A stretch of 64,000 nt of DNA from Bog-159 sp963738345 (GTDB taxonomy: Bacteria; Acidobacteriota; Terriglobia; Bryobacterales; Bryobacteraceae): assembly GCA_963738345.1 (NCBI GenBank), contig CAVTWI010000001.1, forward strand, positions 744,001-808,000, in the 5' to 3' direction. Position 1 is the first letter of the stretch; each line of letters opens with the position of its first letter. Below the pieces are notes generated by a model. That model ran no database searches, had not been told where the DNA came from, and worked only from the letters and a program-made list of their open reading frames with translations. The translations under genes and the position numbers were made by a program. Below are positions 44,069 through 52,847 of this stretch, piece by piece.

Positions 44069-46138
44069 CTAACCAGCGTCGCGCGAAATGCCAAGCTTCA
44101 CCATGCGCGATTGCAGCGTGGTCCGCTTAAGTCCCAGCCGCACCGCTGCGCCCGCCGGCCCCCCCACCACCCACTTACATTCCCGCAACGCCCGCAGGAT
44201 GTGTTCGCGCTCGGCTTCCTCCAGAGTGGTCAACGCGGCCGGGGGCGCCGGCGCTTCTCCATTGCGCAACTCCGCCAGCGGAACATGTAGCGCCGAACCG
44301 CGCGTCAGAATGACCGCCCGTTCGATAAAATTTTCCAATTCCCGTACGTTCCCGGGCCAGTTCCAATTCGTCAGCGCTTCCATCGCATCGCTCGGAATCG
44401 TCTCGATCCGCCGGCTCATCCGGCGCGCATATTTCTGCGTGAAGTAGCGGACCAGCAGCGGAATATCCTCGCGCCGTTCGCGTAGCGCCGGTAGCAGAAT
44501 CGGAAACACGTTCAGCCGGTAATAAAGATCCTCGCGGAATTCGCGGTTCGCGATCATCTGGCCCAGGTCGCGATTAGTGGCCGTAACCAGGCGGATGTCC
44601 ACCTTCACCGTGCGCGTACTGCCCAGCCGCTCGAATTCGCGCTCCTGCAAAACCCGCAGCAGTTTGGGCTGCAACTCGAGCGGGATATCGCCGATTTCAT
44701 CAAGGAAAAGCGTGCCTTTATCCGCCAGTTCAAAGCGTCCGATCTTCTGGCTGATAGCGCCCGTAAACGCGCCGCGTTCGTGCCCGAATAATTCGCTTTC
44801 GATCAGCCCCGTCGGTATCGCCGCGCAGTTGACCTTCATAAACGTCCGCTCGCGCCGCCCGCTCAGATTGTGAATCGCGCGCGCGATCAGTTCCTTGCCC
44901 GTGCCGCTCTCCCCCAAAATCAGCACCGTCGAATCCGTCGGCGCCACCGTCTCCACATCGTGCAACGCGCGCTTCAGCGACTGACTCTCGCCCACGATCT
45001 CTTCAAAATCGTATTCCGTGCGAATCTCGTCTTCCAGGTAAAGCTTTTCTTCGGCTAACTTGTCTTTCAGTTCCGCGATCTGGCGAAAGACCAGCGCGTT
45101 CTCCACCGCGATCGCCAGTTCGTTCCCGATCTGCGTCAGCAATTCCACATCATGCGGCTCAAAGGCGGCATCCCGCATGCTCGCGACGTTCAACGTGCCC
45201 AGCGCCCTGTCACCGCGCACCAGCGGTATGCAGATGGCCGATTGCAAACCCTCGTCCACTAATCGCCGCACAATTTCCGAAGGGAAACGTTCCACGTCGA
45301 TGCGATTCAGTAGCAGCGGCTGGCGGGTTCGCATAGCGTCTGCCGCCGGCGAATCTTCAAGCGAAGATAACTGAACTTCGTGGATCTGGCTCTTGCCGCC
45401 CGGAAAATCCAAGGCCTCCAAGCGGAGTTGACCCTTGCGCGCATCGTACAGAACCAAGCTGGCATACTCGTGCCGGATGAAACGCCGCAACAGCTCCGAA
45501 ACTACCTGGAAAAGCTCACGCAAGTCCAGGTTCGCTACCATGGCGTTGGTCACGTCGAGCACCACTTGAAGACGGTCGCGCTGGCGGGCTAACTCTCTCT
45601 GGTAACATTGCGCGGAGTCGTAATTGAGGACGTTCTCGACGGCCACCGCCACCTGGCGCGCCACCTGCCCCAGGAACTCCAGGTCCGCGCTATCAAACGC
45701 GCCCCGCTCCCCACTACCCCATCCAATGGCGCCCAAGCGGCGCTGCGCCGTAGTGAGCGGAAGTAAACAGCACGAACGCACACCGTTTTCGCGCATCAAC
45801 TGCATGATCTTCTGATAGCGGATTTCCAGGTTGATGTCGGGAATAATCAGGGGCTGCTGCGTTTGCCACACCAGGCCGGAAGGGGTCTCGTCCACCGGGG
45901 TCTCAAGAAAAGTGGAATCGGTCGACTGGCTGGATGTCAGCACCCGCAGCCGCATCGTGTTGCGCTCCGGAACGTGCAACACCAGGTTCAGATAGTCGAA
46001 GCGAACCACATTGCGCAGCCGTTGCGCCAAATCCTCGAATAATCCCGGCAAATCACGGTTCGCGGAAATCGATTCGGATACGTCCAGCAAGGCGCGATAC
46101 CGGTCCACCAGCGTTCCGGTATCGGTAGTGAAGTCCAC
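44069..46138 (-). CDS. Sigma-54-dependent activator with two GAF domains
   Basis: This 689-residue protein has two GAF domains (about 10-165 and 195-345), a coiled link, and the AAA+ sigma-54 interaction domain at about 375-610. Walker A is LGESGTGKELIARAI, the sigma-54-contact loop GHERGAFTGA, and Walker B GTLFLDEIGDIP. A C-terminal Fis-type helix-turn-helix ends the chain (GGPAGAAVRLGLKRTTLQSR). It is an FhlA/NifA-like activator that probably senses a small molecule or redox signal through GAF. The PilZ gene ends two bases upstream, so they are co-transcribed. No adjacent sigma-54-type promoter was found by eye. Confidence 0.94.
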   Translation of the reverse strand: MDFTTDTGTLVDRYRALLDVSESISANRDLPGLFEDLAQRLRNVVRFDYLNLVLHVPERNTMRLRVLTSSQSTDSTFLETPVDETPSGLVWQTQQPLIIPDINLEIRYQKIMQLMRENGVRSCCLLPLTTAQRRLGAIGWGSGERGAFDSADLEFLGQVARQVAVAVENVLNYDSAQCYQRELARQRDRLQVVLDVTNAMVANLDLRELFQVVSELLRRFIRHEYASLVLYDARKGQLRLEALDFPGGKSQIHEVQLSSLEDSPAADAMRTRQPLLLNRIDVERFPSEIVRRLVDEGLQSAICIPLVRGDRALGTLNVASMRDAAFEPHDVELLTQIGNELAIAVENALVFRQIAELKDKLAEEKLYLEDEIRTEYDFEEIVGESQSLKRALHDVETVAPTDSTVLILGESGTGKELIARAIHNLSGRRERTFMKVNCAAIPTGLIESELFGHERGAFTGAISQKIGRFELADKGTLFLDEIGDIPLELQPKLLRVLQEREFERLGSTRTVKVDIRLVTATNRDLGQMIANREFREDLYYRLNVFPILLPALRERREDIPLLVRYFTQKYARRMSRRIETIPSDAMEALTNWNWPGNVRELENFIERAVILTRGSALHVPLAELRNGEAPAPPAALTTLEEAEREHILRALRECKWVVGGPAGAAVRLGLKRTTLQSRMVKLGISRDAG

Positions 46139-46140
46139 CC

Positions 46141-46539
46141 TTAATAATACGGTACGCCGGCGCGCATTGGCTTGTCCGCATCCACCGGCGGCAATTCTTT
46201 GCTGCGGCGCGTACGGAATTCATACTGTTCGATGCGCATAGCCGCCCGCGAATCGTCCGCCCGCACTACCCGCCCCACTGCTACGAACTTCAACGGACAG
46301 CTACCTTCCAGCAATGCCGGCCAGTTTACCGAGACTTCGATACGTTTCCCCGGCCGCAAGCGTTGCACGGTTTCAAAAAGGACGCCCTTACTGCTGATGT
46401 CCAATGTCTTTCCCGCGCCGCTATCGGGCGTCGTCGCCCGGTGATCCAAAATCTTGTATGAGATTTCCTCACCAATGGCAAATCGCAAATTTTGCCGCCG
46501 CTCTACCGAGGGATCTAGCCGCTGGTCCATATCTGTCAT
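46141..46539 (-). CDS. PilZ-domain c-di-GMP-binding protein
   Basis: This protein of about 132 residues has the PilZ RxxxR motif in VERRQNLRFAIGEE and the (D/N)xSxxG motif in LDISSKGVLFE, both contacts to cyclic di-GMP. The remaining beta-barrel follows to about residue 105 and a charged C-terminus ends the chain. ATG 46539 begins MTDMDQRLDPSVERR; a longer frame to 46557 is possible. Its operon partner is the sigma-54 activator, suggesting c-di-GMP input to that regulator. Confidence 0.85.
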   Translation of the reverse strand: MTDMDQRLDPSVERRQNLRFAIGEEISYKILDHRATTPDSGAGKTLDISSKGVLFETVQRLRPGKRIEVSVNWPALLEGSCPLKFVAVGRVVRADDSRAAMRIEQYEFRTRRSKELPPVDADKPMRAGVPYY

Positions 46540-46687
46540 AAGGTAATGATCCCGCACGAGTTATAGCACGACAATAGTATCCCAGCATCAATTGAGACAG
46601 TACGAACAGGTTAGGGAAGCGCTGGCGCTCGGCAAATTGTATCCCCCTCCGCCCATCTTACGTCCAACCAAAAGGAAGGCCAAAATC

Positions 46688-47590
46688 ATGTTCCGTACTG
46701 TTGCGCTCATCTCCCTCACTCTTCTTACTTCGCTTTGGGCGCGTGACATCCACGGTTCTGAGTCAGCCGTTAGTGTGGTCGTTACCGTAAAACCGCAAAA
46801 CCACGCCGACCCCCGCCCACTCACTACCGGCGATGTCCTGGTTACTCAGAACAAGCAACACATGCAAGTAACCGGCCTCGAACCCCTACGCAGTCAGAGC
46901 GGCCTCCAATTGTGGTTATTGATCGATGATGGATCCTCGACTACCTTGGGCACCCAACTCGCCGACCTGAAGAAATTCGTCCTGCAGCAATCCTCCGCCA
47001 CCGAAATCGGCATTGGATACATGCGCAACGGCGGCGTCCAGAAAGTCCAGCCATTAACCCTCGACCATCAGTCGGCCGCCAAAGCCCTCCGGCTTCCCAT
47101 CGGCATGGCCGGAATTTCCGCCAGCCCCTATCTTGCGCTCGAGGATTTAATTCACAAGTGGCCTGCCGGTCCGGCCGCTCGTGAAGTCCTCATGGTATCG
47201 AGCGGCGTCGACCCGGACTACGGCGGAGGCCCCGATAATCCCTATCTGAATGCCTCCATCCGTACGGCTCAGCGCGCCGGAATCGTGGTCTATTCGGTCT
47301 ATTATTCGGGCGCCGGCCGCTGGGCGCATGCCTACCGCGAACTTTTTTGGGGACAGAATTACCTGGCCCAGTTGAGTGAGGCGACCGGCGGCGAACTCTA
47401 CTGGCTCGGCACCGTGAATCCCGTGTCCCTCGCGCCGTACCTCGACGATCTCAGTCGCCGCTTGAATTCGCAGTACTTACTGACCTTCATGGCCCGGCCC
47501 GACAATAAGCCCGGCTTCCAGTCAGTCAAAATCAAATCCGAGCTACCCCACATCAGTCTGGCCGCGCCGTCGCAGGTCTTCGTCCAATAA
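46688..47590 (+). CDS. Exported VWFA-related protein
   Basis: This protein of about 300 residues has a signal peptide (MFRTVALISLTLLTSLWA). It follows the VWFA-related plan: VVVTVKPQNHADPRPLTTGD, then LWLLIDDGSSTTLG in place of the MIDAS DxSxS motif, and REVLMVSSGVDPDYGGG. The C-terminal RLNSQYLLTFMARP is typical. The first MIDAS Asp is retained but the full metal-binding set looks incomplete. ATG 46688 has AAGGAAGG upstream. It is a shorter relative of the broken gene at 970. Confidence 0.75.
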   Translation: MFRTVALISLTLLTSLWARDIHGSESAVSVVVTVKPQNHADPRPLTTGDVLVTQNKQHMQVTGLEPLRSQSGLQLWLLIDDGSSTTLGTQLADLKKFVLQQSSATEIGIGYMRNGGVQKVQPLTLDHQSAAKALRLPIGMAGISASPYLALEDLIHKWPAGPAAREVLMVSSGVDPDYGGGPDNPYLNASIRTAQRAGIVVYSVYYSGAGRWAHAYRELFWGQNYLAQLSEATGGELYWLGTVNPVSLAPYLDDLSRRLNSQYLLTFMARPDNKPGFQSVKIKSELPHISLAAPSQVFVQ

Positions 47591-47592
47591 CC

Positions 47593-48798
47593 CTAACCTA
47601 AGTGGATCAATCCCAGTTCCAGCACATTGGGATTGGCGGCTTGTATCCGCGCCAGCAGATCGCCTTCGGGCGCAGTCTCCAGGTTGATGCGCGCCACGGC
47701 AGCCTCCGCTCCGTCGAAAACGATGTTCTCCATCTCCTGCACATTAATGCGCGCTCCGCTGATCAAATCGAGCACGCTGGCGAGGACCCCCGGCCGATCC
47801 AGATGCCGCACCACCAGCGCGCAAGTGGCCGGAGTGGCCTTCGCAATATTCACCACGTTAGGCACCTTGCCGGTTTCGTGGAAAATCTTCACGATGCGGA
47901 CCGTCTCCGCCGCGATCGCTTCCTGCGCCTGATCCGTCGACGCGCCGATATGATGCGTACCGATCACGCCCGGCAGTTTCACGATTTCATCTGCGAATTC
48001 GCCCGTACCGCCCGATGGCTCGTTGGCGAATACATCGAGCGCGGCGCGTACTCCGTTGCTCCGCACTGCCCACCCCAGCGCAACCTGGTCCACCACTTCG
48101 GCCCGCGAAGTATTGATGAAATAAGCGCCGGGACGCATGGCATCGAAGAAATTCGCGTCAATCAGCCCGCGCGTCTGCGCATTGGCAGCGACGTGCACGC
48201 TCACGATATCGGCCGCGCGCGCCACTTCGATGGGCGATTCCTTGTACTCGATCCCCAACGCCTTGGCCGCTTCCGGCGTAAGGCTGCGGCTCCAGGCCAC
48301 CACCCGCATGCCAAAAGATTTCGCCCGCGGAATCATCTCGCCGCCGATCCGGCCCACCCCAATCAAGCCCAGCGTACGGCCCAGCAATCCGCGCGCTTTC
48401 GAGAATTCGGACTTATTCCACTGCCCCTGCCGCAGCGCCGCGACATTATCGGGAACGCGCCGGTCGAGCGAAAGCATCAGCGCAAAGGCCAACTCAGCAA
48501 CGGCTACGGAATTCTTGCCCGGGCAATTGGAAACGTAGATGCCGCGCCGCGATGCGGCCGCTACATCGATCGTGTTATACCCCGCGCCGGCGCGCACGAC
48601 CAACTTCAGCGCGCCCGCCGCCAGAATGGCTTCGGTCACTTTGGTCGACCGGACCACCAGAACGTCGGGGCGCAACCGCCCTACGGCTTCGGCAAGTGCA
48701 TCTTCTTTGAGGCCAGGCTGGTAAGTAACCTCGCACCCGGCTGCTTTGAGGCCATCCTGGCCGGACTGCTCGAATTTGTCTGCGATGAGAACGTGCAT
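47593..48798 (-). CDS. serA: D-3-phosphoglycerate dehydrogenase-like (SerA, ACT domain)
   Basis: This protein of about 401 residues has the D-2-hydroxyacid dehydrogenase fold, with NAD motif LGLIGVGRIGGEMIPRA, catalytic Arg in INTSRAEVVD, and Glu and His in ...VFANEPSGG and IGTHHIGASTDQAQE. A C-terminal ACT domain (HLDRPGVLASVLDLISGARI) probably gives feedback control by serine. It performs the first step of serine synthesis from 3-phosphoglycerate. ATG 48798 (MHVLIADKFEQSG) fits the family N-terminus better than a frame extending to 48831. Divergent from cas10. Confidence 0.9.
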   Translation of the reverse strand: MHVLIADKFEQSGQDGLKAAGCEVTYQPGLKEDALAEAVGRLRPDVLVVRSTKVTEAILAAGALKLVVRAGAGYNTIDVAAASRRGIYVSNCPGKNSVAVAELAFALMLSLDRRVPDNVAALRQGQWNKSEFSKARGLLGRTLGLIGVGRIGGEMIPRAKSFGMRVVAWSRSLTPEAAKALGIEYKESPIEVARAADIVSVHVAANAQTRGLIDANFFDAMRPGAYFINTSRAEVVDQVALGWAVRSNGVRAALDVFANEPSGGTGEFADEIVKLPGVIGTHHIGASTDQAQEAIAAETVRIVKIFHETGKVPNVVNIAKATPATCALVVRHLDRPGVLASVLDLISGARINVQEMENIVFDGAEAAVARINLETAPEGDLLARIQAANPNVLELGLIHLG

Positions 48799-48921
48799 AC
48801 TTGGCACCATCACGATGGTATCGCGCGGCATGCCGGATTTGTTCGCCCAATTGGTCCACCACGTCCGCGTGGACAGCCCCGCGCTGTGCTACAGTGAGGA
48901 ATCTTAAGGCCTATCTTCTAG

Positions 48922-50384
48922 ATGTCCGAACAGATCCTCCTCCAAGTGAAAATTCTGGGCATAGAAGAGTTTCTTCTATCCCGGCCGGGAACGCCTCTGC
49001 CCCCGCGCTCAAATGGCGAGGACCTTCTCTCTGGACGTTCCCAGTGGATCACCCTACTATGCGAGGTTCTGCCCCGCGCCCTGCTTGCCGAATTCGGATT
49101 GGCGCGCGTGCTGCTCGGCTCTAGCGGTGGCGGACAATTCCTCCTGGTTCTGCCCGGCGAGTCGCGCACCCCGGCCGAAGAGTTCCTGGCCAACGCCGCG
49201 CGGCAACTCACCGAACTGAGCGGCGGATATCTGACCCTGCTCTGGAGCGTCACCGAAAATCTGGGCGATTGGACCGTCGTGCGCCGCCGCCTAAACGAAG
49301 AACTGCATCACAAACGGGCCACCCCCCTGGCCGCCGGTCCCGGCACCGCTTTCGAGCCTTACGCATCAGCCATTCCCGCCGACGTAGACGCCTATTTTTC
49401 GAAGGAATTAGGGGTCAGCGTGCGCGAAGCGGCAGTCATCGGATGGTCCCCCGAATCGCCAGCCACGGTCCGGCCCGGTGAAGGCAAATACACCTGGAAT
49501 CTCACCCCCAACCTGTCCCTCGACGGCATTACCCTGGCGCGGCACGCCGCCCCCAGTGAGGACGGCCGCTCCGCAGCTTCGGTCGCGACCTTGGCACGGC
49601 GCGCGCAAGGGCGATCCCTCTGGGGCGTGCTGCGCGGCGACGTGGATAACTTCGGCGTACGCCTTCGCCGCTCACCACCATCGAAGAGCACGTGCAGCTT
49701 TCCGTGCTGTACAAACAATTCTTCGCCGGCGAACTCGAAGTGCTCTGCTCCATGCCGGAGTTCTGGCGCAAAGTAACCATCCTCTACTCCGGCGGCGACG
49801 ATTTCGCCGTCTACGGAAGCTGGGACGCCCTACTGCTGCTGGCGCGCGAAGTGCAGCGCCTCTTCCACCGCTTCACGGAAGAGAATCTGAAGGATTTTCC
49901 CGGGCCCGAAGGCAAGACCATCTCCATGGCCATAGCGCTGGCTCCGGAGATGCACTATCCTATCAATGCCGTGTACGAAGACGCCGGCCGCAACCTGGAA
50001 CTCGCCAAGGCCGCCGACAAGGATTGCATTTACGTCCTGGGCCGCATCCTCGAATGGAAGCAGCTGGCGGACGCCGCCGACTTGAAGGATACCGTAGTGA
50101 AACTGGCGGGCGATTACCGGCTCTCGCGCCAACTACTGATGGGCCTGCGCAGCTTCTACCAGAAGCAGGCGTACGGCGAAGGCGCCGAAGCCGACAGTCC
50201 CACGCGCACCTGGCGGTTTCAACGCCGCTTGACCCGCATCCTCAGCGGCACGCGCGACCGCGAATTTCAGAAGTTGCGCACGCATTTGACAAACGAAATC
50301 GTGGGACGCAAGTCGGCGGAAGTGAAGCTGCGGCCCGCCGGACTGGTGGCCCTGGAATGGGCCAGATTGACGACCGAGGTTTAG
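48922..50384 (+). CDS. cas10: CRISPR type III-A Cas10/Csm1, HD-less, frameshifted
   Basis: The two frames (48922 to about 49670, then about 49670 to 50384) make a polymerase-fold Cas10 of about 490 residues. The second Palm domain has the intact cyclase motif YSGGDDFAVYG and the first-strand motif LRGDVDNFGV just before the frame change (LTTIEEHVQLSVLY after it). The N-terminus starts with VKILGIEEFLL, close to the start of the first Palm domain; the N-terminal HD nuclease of typical Cas10 is not present. It should therefore make cyclic oligoadenylate but not cut ssDNA. It is the first gene of a tightly packed csm operon; cas1, cas2, cas6, csm6 and an array are absent. Confidence 0.85.
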
Positions 50385-50387
50385 AGC

Positions 50388-50900
50388 ATGCCAGAACAAG
50401 AACAGAGAAGGGAAAATCGTCCGCCCCGCGGGCCAGGTGAAGGCGGCCGCGGCCCCGGTGGCGAGGGTGGTGGGCGCGGCCCCGGCGGAGGCGACCGCGG
50501 TGGAAGACGCGACGACCGTAGGGACGATCGCCACGGCGACCGCGGCCGGCCCGAAGGTCCGCCCGAAATCGAGCTGGAAAAACTGATGTCCGACAGTCTC
50601 TACCTGGATAACCAGGCGCACGGCATCGTCAGCCGCATGCGCGATATGGATTCCGGCACCAAGAGCCAGTTACGCCGCCTCTACAGCGCCGTGCGGCGCG
50701 CCGTGCGCGCGCCCGAAAGCGAACGCCAGCATGAATTCGTGATGCTGCGCGCGCGCTTGGCCTATACCATCGCGCGGCATGGATTGCGCAGCCTCGACCA
50801 GTTGGAGAAGCTGCTGCTGCAGGTGACCCGCAAGAACGATATGCGCGGTTACGAACGTTTTAGGGATCTTTTCGAGGCCATCGTGGCCTACAACGAGTAA
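50388..50900 (+). CDS. csm2: Csm2 small subunit with Arg/Gly-rich N-terminal extension
   Basis: This 170-residue protein has a C-terminal 110-residue helical domain (LRRLYSAVRRAVRAPESERQ, HEFVMLRARLAYTIARHG, LDQLEKLLLQVTRK, GYERFRDLFEAIVAYNE) that fits Csm2, the small subunit lining the Csm backbone. The first 58 residues are almost only Gly, Arg, Pro, Asp and Glu (EGGGRGPGGGDRGGRRDDR), an RGG-like disordered tail not usual in Csm2. It starts 3 bases after the cas10 stop. Confidence 0.8.
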   Translation: MPEQEQRRENRPPRGPGEGGRGPGGEGGGRGPGGGDRGGRRDDRRDDRHGDRGRPEGPPEIELEKLMSDSLYLDNQAHGIVSRMRDMDSGTKSQLRRLYSAVRRAVRAPESERQHEFVMLRARLAYTIARHGLRSLDQLEKLLLQVTRKNDMRGYERFRDLFEAIVAYNE

Positions 50901-50906
50901 AATCAC

Positions 50907-51744
50907 ATGAGCGCGCATACCACGCAAACCGAGTTGAAGTTCATCGGCAAGTTGATTCTCGAAGGCGAACTGCATTGCGAAACCGGGCTCCACGTCGGCG
51001 CCGGCAAAGGTTCGCTGGAAATCGGCGGATCGGATAATCCGGTGGTCAAGGACGCCTTCGGCCGTCCCTACGTGCCTGGCAGTTCCCTCCGCGGCAAGAT
51101 CCGGTCGCTGCTGGAGCAGTCATCCGGCTTGGCCGTCCCCTCCGAACTGGTCTACCTGTCCAAGCGCAAAGGTCAGGAAGTCCGCATCCACCAGAGCGAC
51201 CGTCCCGACGACGAAATCTGCCTGCTCTTCGGCCGCAGCCCCGGCCGCATGGATCGCGCCGCAGGCGAATCGCTCGATAGCTCGCAGGCCACTCCCGCGC
51301 GCCTGGCGGTCTACGATGCGCCCCTCGATCCGGAAAGCATCACCGCGCAAATGCGCGAAAATCTGGACGACGAACTCACCGAAGTGAAGAGCGAAAACGC
51401 CATCGACCGCATCACCTCGCAAGCCAATCCGCGCACTCTCGAACGCGTCCCCGCCGGCGCCCGCTTCCATATCCGGCTGGTCATGGACGTGCTGTGCGAA
51501 GAAGACGCGCCGCTATTCTCCGCGCGTGCTCGAAGGCCTGCGCATGCTCGAAGACGACAGCTTGGGCGGCGGCGGTTCGCGCGGCAGCGGACGCGTCCGT
51601 TTCTCGAACCTGAAGCTGACCTGGCGCGGCAAGAACTATTATGCTTCCGGCGCCGCGCAGAAGGATCTCGGCGCCGGCGTGGATCTGGCTGCCTTGCAGA
51701 CCGGCTTCCAGGAGGCCGCCTTCTCGTTCCTGCACGAGGAGTAA
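50907..51744 (+). CDS. csm3: Csm3 backbone RAMP, frameshifted
   Basis: This Csm3 subunit of about 279 residues cuts target RNA at 6-nt steps. HCETGLHVGAGKGSLEIGG is followed by SDNPVVKD, where the Asp (residue 43) aligns with the catalytic D32 of S. epidermidis Csm3. PYVPGSSLRGKIRSLLE and ANPRTLERVPAGARF follow. Near 51520 the frame changes into VLEGLRMLEDDSLGGGGSRG, the conserved C-terminal glycine-rich RAMP loop, ending at TAA 51742-51744. If unshifted, this frame runs on into csm4, giving a false 646-residue fusion. The csm4 ATG overlaps this stop. Confidence 0.85.
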
Positions 51745-52847
51745 TGAATTCCCGCGTGAGTCCAGGCCTCATCGTTAAACTCCGTCCCTCCGGCCCCTGG
51801 CGCTCGGGACCGGATTCCGGCGCGCGTAATCGCGTCGATCCGATCTACCATAGCGACTCGGTGTATGCCGCCGTCACTTCCGCCATGGCCACATTGGGCA
51901 TGCGTGACGAGTGGCTCGACGCTACCGCGCGCCGCGCCGAAGGCCCCGCCGTACGTTTCAGTTCCTGCTTTCCCTTCCAGGGGGAAACCGCTTTCATCGT
52001 GCCCCCGCGCAGCATTTGGCCGCCGGCCGCCGGCGTCATTGCCGCCAAGACACGCTGGAAGAATGCCCGCTTCATCCCTCTGCATTTGGTCGGAGCCATC
52101 TTGAACGGACAGCCCTTGCACGAGGACCAGTGGGCCATCGATGGCGCCAGCGAATGCCTCCTGCCGCCCGGCCAGTCTGGACCCTTTCGCATCAACGTGC
52201 GCTGGAGCGCCGCCATCGACCGCCTTAACGGCAATGCCGAGCGGCATTCGACCGCCTGTATTGAATTTCGCCGCGATGCCGGTTTATGGGCAGTCGTTTC
52301 ATTTGCTGATACGGAAGCGCATGCGCACTGGTCGGAACCGGTTCGCGGCGCGTTCCGCTTATTGGCCGATTCCGGATTTGGCGGCGAACGCTCCCGCGGT
52401 TGGGGCCGTAGCGCCCAACCCGAGTTCGTCGAGGGTTCGCTGCCGTCGTTGATCTTGCCGGACGCCGCTCCCGAACCCCCGATTGCCCCGAACGACCCGA
52501 ACGCCCCGGACGCTGAAACGCCTCCCGTGGAAGCCGCCCCCGAGCCGCCCCCCCCCAGCCCCACGTCTCATTGGCTCCTGTCATTGTTTACGCCCGGCCC
52601 GGAAGATTCCGTCGATTGGAAGCGCGGCAACTATACCGTGATCGCGCGCGGCGGCCGCATCGACAGTCCCGCCGGATTCGGCGAGCGCAAAAAGCAATTG
52701 CAAATGGTGACCGAAGGTTCCGTCTTGGTGGCCGGCGACAACATTCATGGCTCGGCGCCCGATGTGGCGCCCGACGGCTTCGCGCATCCCGTATTTCGCG
52801 CCGGTTTCGCCCTATCGATTCCCTTGCGCGCGCAGGTGACCGCATGA
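51744..52847 (+). CDS. csm4: Csm4 RAMP subunit
   Basis: This 367-residue protein starts with a RAMP strand (VSPGLIVKLRPSGPWRSG) and DPIYHSDSVYAAVTSAM, the Csm4 N-terminal hallmark. It has the glycine loop SGFGGERSRGWGRS and a C-terminal domain. Csm4 binds the crRNA 5' handle and contacts Cas10. Residues about 240-275 are a Pro/Ala/Glu linker encoded partly by a 9-base C run (52548-52556). The start overlaps the csm3 stop (TAATG) and the end overlaps csm5 (ATGA), so translation is coupled. Confidence 0.88.
   Translation: MNSRVSPGLIVKLRPSGPWRSGPDSGARNRVDPIYHSDSVYAAVTSAMATLGMRDEWLDATARRAEGPAVRFSSCFPFQGETAFIVPPRSIWPPAAGVIAAKTRWKNARFIPLHLVGAILNGQPLHEDQWAIDGASECLLPPGQSGPFRINVRWSAAIDRLNGNAERHSTACIEFRRDAGLWAVVSFADTEAHAHWSEPVRGAFRLLADSGFGGERSRGWGRSAQPEFVEGSLPSLILPDAAPEPPIAPNDPNAPDAETPPVEAAPEPPPPSPTSHWLLSLFTPGPEDSVDWKRGNYTVIARGGRIDSPAGFGERKKQLQMVTEGSVLVAGDNIHGSAPDVAPDGFAHPVFRAGFALSIPLRAQVTA

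Noticed and set aside
47602..48897. 431-residue frame antisense to serA
   Set aside because: Arg/His-rich antisense shadow without motifs; serA is certain.
49478..50440. 320-residue frame across cas10
   Set aside because: Third frame over a frameshifted gene, rich in Arg/Pro; the GGDD frame is the real one.
50907..52847. A single 646-residue Csm3-Csm4 fusion protein
   Set aside because: Csm3's glycine-rich end is in another frame that stops at 51744, and csm4 has its own overlapping start there; the fusion is made by one indel.
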